From contig NC_133302.1 of the NCBI RefSeq assembly GCF_005239225.2, forward strand, positions 4,278,001-4,342,000: 64,000 nt of DNA. The letters are read 5' to 3'. Below the pieces are notes generated by a model that ran no database searches, had not been told where the DNA came from, and saw nothing but the letters and a program-made list of their open reading frames with translations. Each line of letters starts with the position of its first letter. The first letter of the stretch is position 1. This document shows, piece by piece, positions 33,088 to 47,232 of this stretch. The position numbers and the translations under genes were made by a program. The stretch is from Populus alba (Eukaryota; Streptophyta; Magnoliopsida; Malpighiales; Salicaceae).

Positions 33088-36000
33088 TTTAATTTGGTTC
33101 AGATGGGCAGATTCTTTAGTGTTTAGAGGAAGACATACACTTGCTTTTCTAGCAGGATTTTTTTTATCTGCAAAATCCTCACTGCATCATACACTCTTCG
33201 TCTAGCAGGAGTTACTAATTGCATCTTGCAGTGATTTTCTTACAGAAATCTGTGTTTTTTGCAAACATTTCTTGGCAAGGCATTGTGGAAGCCACCACCT
33301 AATCATCCCAGAATTAGAAGTTGAGATTTAATTTTGATTTATGCAGTGGAAGCTCTACTTGAAGTAGCAACACAACTGGGCAAAAAAGGCTGGAATCGCA
33401 ATATGAAACTGTGCAACGATACAATTTTACCTCCAAAGCTAGAAGCTGAAAATAAAGTTGTTTGCAACTGCTCATTTCCTGGGGGAGCGTGCCGTGTTAT
33501 TGCCATGTATATCTCTTCACTTACCACTCCATGCTTTTGTTTTCATTTTAAATTTGAGGTATGAAGGATTCTGATGGGGCTAGTTGAAGGAATTAACAAA
33601 ATACACTAAGTGGTTAAATAATTACAGTCATACTCATAATTTTTTTTTTTATTTTGCTCTTGAATAATTTAATATAATGTTTTATTTTTTTTTTCAAATT
33701 CATCAATATTCAATATTAAATCATTTTAGAAATTATGCTTCATAATTTTGCCTAATTTATGTTATTGACTTATATATCAATCTCGGCACTGGAATTTTTA
33801 TTTACTTTTTATGAATTTATCTCAATCTTATAATTCAAGTCATAAGTTTAACAAATTAACCTATATATATATATATATATATATTTGTCCTTTTATAATT
33901 TGAATATTTTTTAATTGGGCTTAGTCATTTTTTTTATTTAATTTCTATGAGGTTATCTCGATTTTATTATCTAGATCGCAGGTTTAGTAGGTAAACCTGA
34001 GTTGACTCGATTTATTTTTTGGTTATTTTTTATTTTTTTTTTATTTTACCTTTCAACAAATGATTTTTTTTTAAAAAAATTATCCTACACTATTATGTTT
34101 TTTGATAATCAAGTTTTGTATTTTTTTTTTTCAATTTGATTTTTGTGGAGTTATCATGGTTTAAATGATTTGGTATTTTTTCGTCAATTTCAACTGTCAA
34201 CATTGAACCTATTGAAAATGAAACTAATTAATTTTTTTATTTGTTTTATGAAGTTATCTTGTCTCATGTCCCAGGTTACAGGTGTAATAGGTTAGCTCGG
34301 GTTAACTTGAGTTTTTATTGTTATTTTTTAATTGATTTGTTTTTCAATTTCAACCTTTAAAATTGAGTTAATTAGTAATTGAGTTTCATATATTTTTTAA
34401 AAAATATATTTTAAGTTATCTCGATCTCTTAATTCGAGTTGTGAGTTTGATTAGTTTTTTTTGTTCTTTTTTTTTCTTTCTATTTTATCCTTTAATATTA
34501 GATTGATTAGTAATTGACCTTAATAATTTATTTTGATTTTTTTTCTATAGGGTTAACATGATTCTCGGTTAGAAACTTGACATGTTAACCAGGATCGATT
34601 CAATATATCATTGTCTTAATATTTGAAAAAAAATATATATATCATCTAATATATCAATGTATAAATATTTAAAAAACATGTCATCTAATATTCATCATAT
34701 TTCAAGTTAAAAAAAAAATTAATTAGAAAACACAAACAATGCTTAAATAATTTTTTATGCTAAAAAAAATAATCCCTACCGGAAAATAATTCAGTGGAGG
34801 ACTATTTGTGGTGGATTAAATCTCCTCATGAACCCATTCGATAGTTGAATTTTATTTTGAGAAATTCAGATGCAATTCATTAGCAGTAAAATTATATAAA
34901 AACAATAAATAATAAAAGTTGTATTTTCTTGACATATGATTGTTGATTTGCAATGGTTGAAAGTTTTGAATTCTTACCTTGTATTGAGGAGTTGATGGGT
35001 CCATGTGTTCTTCCAATGCAGATATCTCAAAAGGCAAGATCTTGACGGTACTCTCCCAAAGGCTATCGAGAAACTTCCACACCTTAAACATCTGTAAGCA
35101 GTGCTTCAAATTATTACGTTTCTACAGATTGAGCACCTTAAACATCTGTATGATTCGATTTTATTAGAACTTTATCGGCTCTGCAGCGTTCTTTGGGCCA
35201 ACTACCTGAGTGGCAATATACCACCTGAATGGGCTAATACCAAGCTGGAAACATTGTAAGAAAATTCTGCTTTCATGTTTTCTAGCCAAGGAATTGCTTC
35301 CTCATAATTAATAGATTGTATAAACAACAGGTCTATCGGCGTGAATCGGTTGACAGGAAAAATTCCTAGCTATCTGGGAAGGATTACCACACTTAGTTAC
35401 CTGTATGCATTTTTCTACTAGTCAATTTCATGTTTTTTTTTTCTTTTCATATTTAAATCTGTTCAATTGTTTAGTCAGGAGTAATCCTGAGAGTTGGCAT
35501 TTATGCAGGAACATTCAGGACAATATGTTTTCCGGAACTGTTCCCCCTGAGCTTGGAGGCTTGGTTAACCTGAAGAATCTGTCAGTTCATTCAAGCTTTT
35601 GTATTAGAAATTAAGTCCTAACTGATTATTGAATGCTAAGTGTTTTTCTCCTTTTGTGATTGCAGAACTCTCAGTGGCAATTATCTCACTGGAGAGTTAC
35701 CCCGGGCTCTGACTAATCTGACCGGATTGAAGGACCTGTAGGTTCTCATTTCACATGGTTATTGTGTATCATACTCATTAGTTGCAGTATTTGATATGAC
35801 AGTTTCATGATGATTCTGTGTTTTCCGTTCGGCGAATGCAGAAGGCTTAGCAGCAATAACTTCACTGGAAGAATACCTGATTTTATTCAGAGCTGGAAAC
35901 AACTTGATACATTGTATGTGCTAGTTTCTACCACAAGCTCTGAATCTCATCACTGAAGCAGAACCCTAACCCCCCTTTAATTTTGTATTAACAGAGAGAT

Positions 36001-39000
36001 CCAAGCTGGTGGTTTCACTGGACCCATTCCTTTGAACATCTCTGTCTTGACTACTCTAACTGATCTGTAAGATATTTGTTTTAAATTTATGGTCCCAGTT
36101 ACAACTTTCCTGAACGTCTCACTTTTATATGTTGCCTAATATTGAGCAGAAGAATAAGTAACTTACTTGGAGATGGTTCAGAGTTTCCCAACCTAGAATC
36201 TATAGCAGGCATTAAGGATCTGTGAGTTATTATTGCAGCTGACACTCTCATATCAGGATCATATTTGATTTACAACTCAGCATATATATTTAGCTTACAT
36301 GAAATTAATGTGTGTTGCAGGCTATTGAGCAACTGCAATTTGTCAGGAAATTTTCCCATTTATTTGACCAGAATGGCACAGCTGAAAGTTTTGTAATTTA
36401 CTCTATCCCTTATATATCATCCATTCTGTCATTCATCTACATGAAGATTGAAGTGTGAATCTCATGGATACTTAGAGCTACTATCTTTAGATTGCAGCTA
36501 CATTATGAACCATGGTCTTTACCTTCTTTTTTTTACCCTTCTTTTCGAAAACAGGGATCTCAGTTTCAACAGATTAAATGGTTATCTTCCAACAAATTAT
36601 GATGGCCTACGAAGATTGAAGAAAATGTTAGTATACTATATTATATTACCTTCTGAAATTAATGTCTTCCATATTATAAGCATGGTTATTAAACCTAAAC
36701 TGGTTAGCAAGTTGACCTGGAAAATCCAGGACTCGGAGCCTGGCTAGGGTTGAGATTCCAGTTTGAACTATATAAGACATTGAACTGCCAAAACCTGTTC
36801 GATCCGGCCAAACCTAATCGGGTTCAATATCTTTGTGAAAAGAATGGAACTAAATGCATTTTGTTTAAATAAAAAAAAGTTGACCCGAGCTGACCAATGA
36901 CTCAATCCTTTTTTCAAGTTATTCTCCAGACAGTCTTTAATTTGCAATGATAGCCTTGGACAAAATGTTCAACCAAATGACAATTCTTACTTTCTGTATA
37001 GGTATCTTACAAGGAACATGTTTACAGGGACCATCCCAGAATGGATGTACCAAAGAGATACTAGCTCGTATGTTAGTTTTTTCTTAATTTCCGTATCCGG
37101 ATTATGATTTTTGAGATTTTTTGTTCGTAATATATTTTGTTTTCTACTCAATTAAAATTATTGAATATTTTATCCATTAAACTCTCCCCTGAAAGATAGA
37201 AATGATCATCAACTTCAGTTCACCTTTTATCATAACATTCTCAAACCCAGAGAGCTTAATCGTGAACTTCAGGTTTCCCTTATCCTATAATAGATGCGTG
37301 TCTGTAGGTTTAATAATATGTCCTAGTCTTTGAAGAGATAAAACTGATGAAAGCTGATGAAACAGATGATCCTTCCCAGTTCCCAGTTTCCAGATAGTTT
37401 TCAGTACAGCTGTGGCATGAACGATCAAACTATCTCCAAGGTTTCATTTAGTTATTGTCCTAGAATAGAAAGGACAAATACAGTAGGGACAAAAATGTAT
37501 TTGGTTGCAGTGACGAAGATGAAGATATAAAAAATAAATGTGTCTCTAAGATAGTTTTGGGTTGAATTTTTATCTTTTGAAAAAGAAAAGATGTAGGACA
37601 TGTCCTTTCTATCCCAACTGTCTTCATCTGTTCTGTCTATTCATCTCTTCTGCCTTGAATAGCAACCCAAAAAGCTAAACCAATTTGCAATATCTTCCAA
37701 GTGTCTGGCTATAACATGTGCTGAATGTTTAAGGAAGTTATCTTTGTGTGCAGCGAAATCGATCTTTCTTACAACAATTTTACTTTGGAAGCAAAATGTA
37801 GAAAAACAGTACTGTAAGATTGATTTCATTTTCCTTGCCTTCCCTTTGATTTTGAAAGTGTGCACTTTTTTTACATCACCGTTCACTTCATAACCTACAA
37901 AACTTAACTCTCTTCCTGTCTTGCCAGAAATCTGTTCAGAAGTACTTGGGAGGGAACTATTCGTAAGCTTCTATTTTGATAAATATCTAAAACACACATC
38001 ATTTTATTTTCTTCTTCTCTGTCATTTCTCTTAAATAAGCTGATGATTCTATCTGGCCAATCTTTCCAGGAAACCTGTTGAGTGCCTGAGTGCTTGTTCT
38101 GCAGGTACTAGTAATTTGTAAAGCTATCCGCTTTAACATTTCACCTGGAACTAGACAGAAAAATGATGCAGGAATTGTTGGTGGGAGAAATCACTGGTGG
38201 TGGCTTTGAAACACTCAGAGGGGATAAAACACACAGTTTTATTACAAAAAACAGAAGCTTACAATTAATTAACAAAAGCTTAACAATACACACCCTCTCT
38301 CTCTCTTTTCTTTCTAGTGTTCCTCTCAATTCTCTCTACACAAATAAACAGAAGCTGGGCACTCTATTTATACACGAAATCAAAACAAGAAAATTCAACC
38401 TTCAAGTGTGAAGGCGGCTGGCGGCTGGCGGCTGTGGCAGCTAGTGGCTGGTGGCTGGTTGCCTTCCTTCACCTTCTAGATGTTGAGTTTAATATTCAAC
38501 ACAAACAATATGTCAGCCTAGACTATAAATTTATTTCTATATTCATTGGATCAATGGTCCTTTAGTGTGTGGCTACCCCATCATGCATCCGACCACCTCT
38601 GGAAAGAAATCGAATCTAAGACCTGCAACTGGTGAAGGAATAAACTACCAGTTGATCCCATAAGCCTAGACAAATGTTAACGGTCAAACTTACTCCTTTA
38701 TTCACTAGATAATATTGTCTCTGTCATAAATATAAAGGTCCTATTATGCGTGGACCATCCCATCGTGGCCCTATAACACCTTTGTGTGGGCATTTACATT
38801 GTGGGTCCCACCACGATTTCCACTCCAGGAGGACAAAATCTTAATTTGCTGTCGTGTTTGATTGTTTCTGTTCTGTTTGCTCCGATTTAGCAGACTGTCT
38901 GATCCTAACATTTCATGTGTTATAATTTTTTTAATCATATCGGTGAACATTTTTATTTTTATGTATAGAGCGATATTCAGTGCACATAAATTGTGGGGGA

Positions 39001-41870
39001 CCAGAAGCCACCATTGGAAACACCATCTACGAAGCAGATGATGACCCAGGAGGTGCAGCAAAATATGTGCCCAAAAGAGAGGAGGATTTGCAAATAAGTA
39101 CCACAGGACATTTCTGGGATATTAATTCTTCCTCCAACGACATAGCAGAAAACATGTCCATACTCAGAATGGACAACTCTGTATTGTACACAAATGCACG
39201 CCTCACGCCTTTGTCTCTCACATACTACGTTCGCTGTCTGGTAAATGGGAAATACAAAGTCAAGCTGCACTTTGCAGAGATAGTAATGAGGGATAACAGA
39301 TCCTATTACAGTCTAGGAAGACGGATATTTGATGTTTATATTCAGGTATCTATTAATTAAAAGATCATAGATTCATTCCTTATGCAATAGGTGACAGCTT
39401 AATTGAAGAATTGTTCTCGCAGGACATTGTTGTGCTGAAGGATTTTGATATAGTGAAGGAAGCTGGAGGGGTGGATAAGGTATACATTCATAATTATACA
39501 GCAAATGTAACCAATGGAGCTTTAGAGATCCGCCTTCATTGGGCTGGGAAAGGAACCACAACGTCTCCCAAAAAAGGAATATATGGTCCTCTAATATCAG
39601 CCATTGATGTGGAATCTGGTAATTATAATGGAATGGCATTGTAATGAAGGAATAATTATTACTGTCATCTGACAATACTTGCTCTTGCTGCAATTCTATT
39701 TCTGCCTAGACTTCAAGCCTCCTAATAAAGGCAGGAGGAAGAGATTCATTGTTGCTGGGGCCGTTGGTTTTGTCATTCATTCCTCGTTTTCATACTTCTT
39801 TCCTCTCTCCTGGCGTGGAAGGGTTTTTTTGGAGGAAGGAAATCGAGGGATCGAGGTACAGTGTGATACAATTTATTTAGATTTTGCAAAATTCTAGTGA
39901 GGAATCCAAGTCACTATAATAACACGGAAATAAACATTTTAGTTCTGCATCCTTATTTGCTGTATTAGGGTGTCCATATCCAAGGTTTAAGCCGTTTGGC
40001 GAAGCTCAAGGAATATTTTATATTACTCTTTGCATTATGTTAACTCTTGAAGCAGAACTAATTGTTGGGCCTAGATCTGGTAAACTGGTAATCTTTAACC
40101 TTCAAACAAATCAAAGCTGCAACAAACAAAATGAACTTTGATCCAGCAAACAAACTTGGAGAAGGTGGTTTTGGCGTTGTTCTTTACAAAGTAATGACAG
40201 CCTTCTCTTTCATCTTAGCTAACTTATTGATTACTTTCTTTTTCCTTCCATTCCATACCATGGAAGACTTGACCTAAATGAATCGATTTTACCACATTTC
40301 TCTAAAATTTTGAAGGGCATTCCCAGGAGTAACTATCAGATGGTACTATAATAGCAGTTAAGCCAGCTATCAGCCCAAAATCAAAGCAAAGGAAATCGTG
40401 AATTTGCGAAAATAGGCATGATTTACTGCTTTGCAACACCCAAATCTTGTTAGATTGTATGGATGTTGCATCAATGGAAGCAACTACTACTGGTTTATGA
40501 ATTACTATGGAAAACAATAGCCTTGCGCATGTTTTGTACGGTTAGGCTATGCTCATTTCCTTGAAGTAGTAGCTTTTATAAGTTGATTTAAGAAACAAAA
40601 GGACAATTGAATGGCATATGGAAAGAATTAGGGTAAAAAATTTGATTGGTTGGGCTGTGCATACTGATTACAGGCAAAAAGGAGGGGCCAACTAAATTCT
40701 AGACTGGCCTACAAGGCAGAGGATTGTGTTTGAATAAGCAAAAGGTCTAGCTTTTCCTGCACGAAGGATCCCACACTCCAAAATTGTTCATAGAGAACAT
40801 TAAAAACTACCAATGTTCTCCTTGACGGGAACATGATTATACCAAAATATCTGATTTTTGGCATGGCAAAGCTTGACGAGGAGGAACGGGGACCCCAAAC
40901 CCCCAAAAAATTAATTTCTTTTTTTTTCTCCACCAGAGTTGCTGGAACAATTGTGAGTTTCTGTTATCTCATTTCTATCCAGCTAGCCTTTTTTCACAGT
41001 CTTAGCAGTGCTGCAGTATTATTTTCAAAGTCATTCGGGCTTAAACAAAAAACTGATATGTGACTTGCTCCTGCTAGACCAATTATAATACAATAATTAT
41101 GATTATAGCATGGTATAATTCCTGAAAAGTCCATTACCATTACAAGTGAGTTTGCTCCAAATTTAGCATTGTTTTACTGTTTTTGCTAAGTTGTGTTTAT
41201 TCTTTCTGTTTGCGGGGATACATAGCACCAGAATATGCTTTATAGATGTTTTCGCCTGACCTACAAGGCAGATGTTACAGTTTCTGTATTGTCGCACTGG
41301 AAATTCTTTGTTGCTGGGAATGAGGCATCATTGAGTTCCAACATAATTTTGAAAGTTTCGTATGCCCTCCTAGATTGGTAAGTTGTGTCATATCCATTTA
41401 CTCCTTGGCGAGGCAACTTAAGCTCCAAAGCAGACTAGGTCTGACATCTTCGAAGACAGAATACTTCTGAGAACCACCTTAACATAAGTCACTGCTAAAT
41501 TTGGTCTCATCTAATCAAGAAACGGACTCCTCGAACATGAGACAGTAAAACAGCTACATTGTCTGTTCTTTTGCCTTGTGGTTTATTCTAGGCGCTGAGT
41601 TTAACAACAAAATTGGAGACACAATGGAGCTTGTTGATCCAAGATAGGGTCTGCCTTTCAAGAAGAAAGAAAGCAGCTAGGATGATTAAAGTTAGCAACT
41701 GCTATGCACAATTTCAATCTCCGCACTTAGACCTACAATGTCTGCCGTAGTAAGAATGCTTGAAGGAAAAGGGTTGATTCAGAATTAGTCGGGATCCAAG
41801 TACATTTTGCGATTCGTGTAGGTTTAAGAGTTTCCGAGGCAACTCTGATCAAATACTTCAGTCCTGAGTA
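32926..41870 (+). CDS. LRR-malectin receptor-like Ser/Thr kinase, array unit 1 (LRR VIII-2 type, At3g14840/At1g53430-like)
   Basis: Plasma-membrane receptor kinase. Exon 1 (32926-33049) has a signal peptide; exon 2 is 33347-33506. LRR exons: 35022-35093, 35187-35255, 35331-35402, 35509-35580, 35666-35737, 35842-35913, 35995-36066, 36150-36221, 36321-36392, 36555-36626, 37002-37067, 37754-37813; nine are exactly 72 nt. Linker exons: 37928-37962, 38070-38104. Malectin-like domain: 38969-39345 (HINCGGPEA) and 39423-39618. Membrane segment: 39710-39855. Kinase: GEGGFGVV near 40160, HRD region ~40785, DFG ~40850, APEY ~41235, last exon ~41592-41870. From about 39.7 kb single-base indels break nearly every exon; the cleaner copy of the last two exons (51010-51638) suggests sequencing error rather than gene death. 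Start 32926 is chosen by match to 63476. The ligand is unknown. Confidence 0.88.
33050..33084 (+). repeat. CA/AC microsatellite in intron 1
   Basis: (AC)n run directly after the exon 1 donor. At unit 3 the same place holds CATA and TA repeats (63601-63662). Confidence 0.9.
33507..35021 (+). other. Intron 2 of unit 1 with diverged tandem repeats
   Basis: 1.5-kb intron. Between about 33760 and 34620 are three to four diverged units sharing GTTATCTCGAT..., a CAGGTTTA-like segment and TTAACTTGAGTTT-like phrases, plus an (AT)n run at 33861-33885. It contains no gene. Confidence 0.55.
36640..37001 (+). other. Intron of unit 1 with a repeat insertion
   Basis: Intronic, including a segment (about 36680-36900) with GTTGACCTGG and TTGACCCGAGCTGACC phrases typical of a dispersed repeat. 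No gene. Confidence 0.4.
37068..37753 (+). other. Intron of unit 1 (686 bp)
   Basis: Non-coding. It contains complementary phrases such as GAAAGGACA (near 37469) and TGTCCTTTC (near 37600) that might be the ends of a small inverted-repeat element, with no clear target duplication. Confidence 0.4.
38176..38501 (-). mobile_element. Possible solo LTR in the intron before the malectin exon
   Basis: 326 bases with TGTTG...CAACA ends. On the minus strand it has a TATAAATAG-like motif near 38365, a CT/GA-rich leader and an AATAAAAC signal near 38240, as in a small copia LTR. It is absent from other introns. No target duplication is seen, so this is a moderate call. Confidence 0.5.
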
Positions 41871-41879
41871 TCGACCGAA

Positions 41880-44800
41880 AACTCGTTCCCTCGTGCATTT
41901 CATCAGCATAGAACATGGGATGTCCTTTCATCTTCATCAGCCCAGGATCTGTATCCAGATTCATTAATAATGATCACTAAACAATGTACGGATGCCCATT
42001 AATAGTCTTCTCAGAGTCACAATCTTACAGCTGAAATGAGTTTCACTTTGTTAGAATTAAATAAATATCTTCAAATAAGCTGTATATGACTTGACAGGAG
42101 TCACAGGATAAGGTGTTTATACGAGACAACTGTTGGCTTTAAATTGATTTTTATTTTAAAAATATATTAAATTAATTATTTGATATTAAATGTTTAAAAT
42201 AAATTTAAAAAAAACATAAAAAATGGACCATAAAAAATAATATAAACCACATGCGAAATCTGAAGGTTCTTCTTTTTAAAAAAGATAAAAAATCAGTGCA
42301 ATCATAATATTTTTTACCCACTACAAAAATAATTATCCAAAGCTGTCGCTGATATTTCCATTAATATTTAAACTTATTGAATTTTAATTATTTTAATGGA
42401 AACAACGTAGTCTAAAATTCAACAGGTAGTATTGTTTTTACCAACGCAATTTTTAAAATAAAATAAAATAAAGTGTTTGCACTATCCCTTTAAACGAGAA
42501 ATTATAACAGAATAAATAAATTTTAAATGTTCCAGTCAAAGTGAATAATATAAATTATATTTATAATTTAAATAGTTTAAATTATTAAAATAATTCTTTC
42601 CTGTCACAACCTTATTAAATTATTTATTTTATATTTTTATTTTTAAAAGTTGCACTGCTAAAGCAGCATCACTTTTTATTTTTATTTTTTTATTGAAAAA
42701 AATTAGGTACATTAAGGGCCATATTTTATTCTTAATTTTTTCATAAATTATATTGTTATATTTGCAGATGTACACATAATCATATATGTCGATGTTGAAA
42801 AACAACTAAATATTCCTCAACGTTTTCAACCATTTCCTTTTTTTATTTCTTTCTTTATCCTCTCCAATGAGACTTTGTTGTTAGAAAAAATATACTAGGG
42901 GTCTTGTGGGTTGCCGATATAACCTGTTTTTCATTACTTTCTTTCGTTGGAAAATTTATTTTTCATTACTTTGGTTTCAAATAAGCTGGAAGGCTCGGAA
43001 CATGATTTCCTTGCATTAATGGAAGGATATTTTTGGTTTTTTTTTTCAAAAATATTTTTCAGCTAAAAAATATATAAAAACTTTCTCACATGATTTGTGA
43101 ATATTGGTATTATTAGTTTTTAATTATAAAAACTTCTTTCAATCTTTTATTTGTGTGTACTATAAATCTTTTTTTTTTTAATTAAGATCTTTTGACTTTG
43201 ATATACCATTTTAGGTCTTATTATTATATATAATACTGAAATAATCAGCCTTTTTCAGCTTTGACGAAGTAAATAATTTTTATTATTTTTAAAAACTTGT
43301 TTTCATTAATAATATGTTTTTTATATCAAACTTATCAAATTATTATATAATAATGGAAACTTAATAATTTCTTTGCTATTCATTTGCGATATAATAACTC
43401 GTGATACATTGTTTATTCCTGTTTGTTTTTGAATGATTGATAAGATGCCAGATGTGCTTGATTTAGACTCTGTTTTGTGGAAGTAGTGTCTCCATGTTCC
43501 CAAAACCCGTCCTTACTTTAATTTGATTGTTCAGAAATGCTTTATGGATTGTGACCCCATGGGTAAAGAAAATATTTGCTCCGAACAATGAGAATAATCA
43601 CAATTTAGTCCCTTCAACAATATGATGTGTTTGCTATTGCTTGAACTTATTGATGTTCACTTTTTGTTTTTACATGATGTAAGTGTCCAGCTAGCTTGCG
43701 TGTATTTTAACTAATTTTTACGGGTCTTAAAATTCAACAATTATATAAGTCTCCAATAACTAAAGGACTCGAACTCGTGATTATTGAAAAACAAACTTAA
43801 AATTTAATCAATTGAGTTATTCTCCTAGTTATGATGTTTTACTGTTATATGTCACGCGATGGAGGAAACCGATCTAGCAACCATTTGTTTTACAGCAAGG
43901 ACAAAATGATGTGAGAATGCTCTATCTGTTCCTAGGAAATAAATGTTTTCTTCAAAGAGAATATATATTTTATTAATGCAATTTCTTGTAATTATTTTTA
44001 TTTTATTTTTTTTATTACTTAGACTCCTTGTAATAGATAGCGTAATTATAACTCAATATAAAAAATACATATAAATTTCTATTTTATTTTTTACATTTGA
44101 AAATATTAGAGCTAGGTTCAATACCCTAGTCTTTCTTCAATATTTTGGTCAAATATTGTGGAGACTAGAAAATCATAAGAAATTTGAAAAACACACGGAA
44201 TCTCATGGAGCCACCCAGGAAGACCGGTAGGAATCCAACTTTGAATGATATTCTTTAAGATATTTCATTTTGAGATATTATTCAATATAATTGGATTAAT
44301 AAATATATTTTATAAAGAGATATTTTAGAAATAAAAAATATTTTTTCCAAAAATAAATATTATTTTTTTCTCTTGTATTTTTTTATTTTAAAATTATAAA
44401 AATTCACTTATAAAATTATATCAAAGAAAATTTTTATTTTATTGTCACCTAAATATATTTTTTCGTTTTATTGTTACAGTTTCTATTTCATCAGATAATA
44501 ATTTAAATATTTTATAATAAAACGTTGATATACTATCTTTTAAGAAACAACGAGTGAGGCTCGAATATGAAATCTTTATATACAACGAGTTTGGTCGTTG
44601 GTTGCGGCTAGCGTGTTTTGAGAGTATGGTTTGTGTGATTGTTTTTTAATGAATATTTTTTATTTTTAAAATTGTTTTTGACATCAATGCATTAAAATAT
44701 CTAAAAAAAACACCAAAAAAAATATTTAATTTAAAACAAAAAAAAAATAAAAAAAAATACTTTTTAAAACACAAAAAAAAAAAAAGCAAACATATCTCGA

Positions 44801-46640
44801 TACTTCCTCTCCAATTTCCCAATGATATTTATTATTATTTTTTTTGAGCTAACAATCTTCCTGTTGACGAGAGATAAAATGGAAGGGCACAAGTCGTCTA
44901 GTACAGACAAGGGTGTATTTTCATGTGTGCTTGTCTATTTACTAAATCTTTGACCTGTATTCGGTAATCTGCAGCAAGTTATATATATATTTTTTTAATT
45001 CTGGATATACAGTTGTTTTAACATATTTTTATATAAAAATTTCAAATTAACAGTCACACTCCCAGCCAAGACTAAATAAAACATTTTTATCTAGATATCT
45101 AATAAATAAATCACTCCCTAAAAATTTTATCTATAACTTATAACAACAGTAAATAAAAAAATCAAAAAAAAATAAACCAAAAAAAATGTTTAACAATAAT
45201 TAAAAAGAAAAATTGAAAAAAATCATGAGATGAATATAGATCAGATATTTGATTTTACAAAATGAAATATCTTCTTGTTTTTATCTATTAAATTTATTTA
45301 TTAAAATGAATAAAAATACAATGCAAGACCGAGCATATCAAAAATATTTTTGTAAAATAAATATTTTTTTATAAAATAAAGCTTATCTATATAAAATAAG
45401 GAAAAACATTCTTAAAAAAATAAATATACACAAAACATTTTTAAAAAAAAAAGACATCTATATTCGAAAAGACTCTGCCAAAACCCATGACTTTAAGCCA
45501 TGATATCAAGATAAACCAATAGAAAAGAAATTAAAGAATAACCACAAAATCAATCTTTTAAAAAAATAATTAAGCAGAATGATAAAATCATAAGAGAAAA
45601 TGAGAAAAAACAATCCTTAGATGTGTTAACTTTTAAAACTCGTGATCCATGTTATCCTATCAGAAGCACGACCAAATAGAAAAACCATGAAAACTTAATC
45701 TTCTAACAAATCAAAAACTGAAGGTGAAACTGGGGAAAAAAATAAATCAAACAAAAAATTATAATTAAAATAATGAGCGTGAAAATCAAAAAAAAATTTA
45801 AAACCAAATTGGAGCGGTAAATTTGAAAAGAAAAAAAATTTAACAAAAGGAAAAGGAAATCAAAAGAGTAATAGGGCTAAATTAAAAAAATAACATAAAC
45901 TTTGATTGAAGGATGAAAGAGAAAATAACAAAAACTTTAACAAAAAAACAAGAAAAAAATTAAAAATTCAAAAGAATAATGACTGAATTAGAAAAAAAAT
46001 AACATAAAAAAAACTGTAATTTAAGCGGCCAAGGATTGATATATATATATAAGGACTAAAATTTTAAAAAAATAGGAAAAAATGCATTTTCTCATGGAAG
46101 AAGAGAAAAGAATGAAGAAAGAAAAATAAATGACCACCATAAACAAATCATTATCACGTGCCACACCAAGAGGAAAAGCTGGCGAGGCGGCGATTCCAAT
46201 GACATGGCAGAACAACAGATTTGACCACTAGAAAAAGCACATAAGCTGCCCAAAAGGTGCCGAGTAACTCTCACGCACCCTGCATGAAAGCCTGACAAAC
46301 TATAACCTCCTGAGTTAAAAAATTAATTATTTATAACAAAAAGTCCAAAACATCCTTAATGATTCTTGTATTAATAAAAATACTTGTGTAAAAAAGACAA
46401 AAACACCCCTGAATGCTTGCCCCTTTATTTTTTATTCTAAAAAAACATAAAAGTCATTTTATAATTTTGTAAAAAAAAACATTAAAGCATAAATATTCTT
46501 GCCCACCGGTTCAATTTTTTTTAGTGGAGGGGTAATTTTAGTCTTCAAAAAAATTGAAAAAAAAAAAAAACAACTCATTTCAATCATTTAATGGATCAAT
46601 TAATAATTGAAAATGACCATTTCATTAATTAAAGCTTATT
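41880..46640. other. Intergenic AT-rich DNA in the left copy
   Basis: 3' flank of unit 1, then upstream-type array sequence near 44150-44960 (compare 31110 and 53790), then A-rich repeats. No supported gene; it matches 51640-56220 of the right copy. Confidence 0.5.
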
Positions 46641-47232
46641 TTCAAGAGCCTTCCTGGTGAAGAGGCACGTTCTAAGCCTTTAGGAGAATAGGTGTTCCTT
46701 TTTTGTGAGCAGCATTCAGACATTGTATCCCACATCCTCTTGCATTGTTAAGTGGTTTGGAAACTATGGAACAAAATTGTAGCTTGGAGAGATCTGGAGC
46801 TGGGTAATGCCGTATGGCTTTTGACGACCTTCAATGGCAATGGGCTAGGTCTTTTGCAGGGCAACCACTGTAAGTTTGAAAGATCTTGTTTGGGGGGCCT
46901 TTATGTTTTAGCATTGTTTGACTATATGGAATGCTAGGAACAACCTGATATATTGAGGAACAAAAGCCAATATGGAAGATATATACTATGGCTTTTGTTT
47001 TACTTTGCTGCAGGATGGATCCGGGAATCTCAACTCTTCCTTCTGGTATACCGTTTAATTGCTGATCTGTACAGGAATTATGAATGCATTTCAGCTTGGT
47101 CTGCTTAATTTCTGATTTAGTGTGGGTTTGTTTTTTGCTTGGCCTAATAGTAAGGTTATAGGTTTTCTTGTATTTATTTATTATAATTAGGTTGATACCT
47201 AGGCTACAATCTATGTAGCTAAAACTCTGCTC
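46641..47232 (+). mobile_element. LINE 3' fragment, left copy
   Basis: Same sequence as 56222-56807, with extra indels. The zinc-binding region of a plant LINE reverse transcriptase is visible (VVWKLWNKIVAWRDL). It is cut at 47232 by the copia insertion. Confidence 0.75.

Noticed and set aside
37380..37640. Possible MITE with complementary GAAAGGACA/TGTCCTTTC ends in an intron
   Set aside because: Short matching ends and no target duplication; not strong enough to call.
46021..46298. Overlapping minus-strand frames, also at 55605-55875
   Set aside because: They occur in both copies of the duplicated block with differing frames; no domain; probably repeat DNA.
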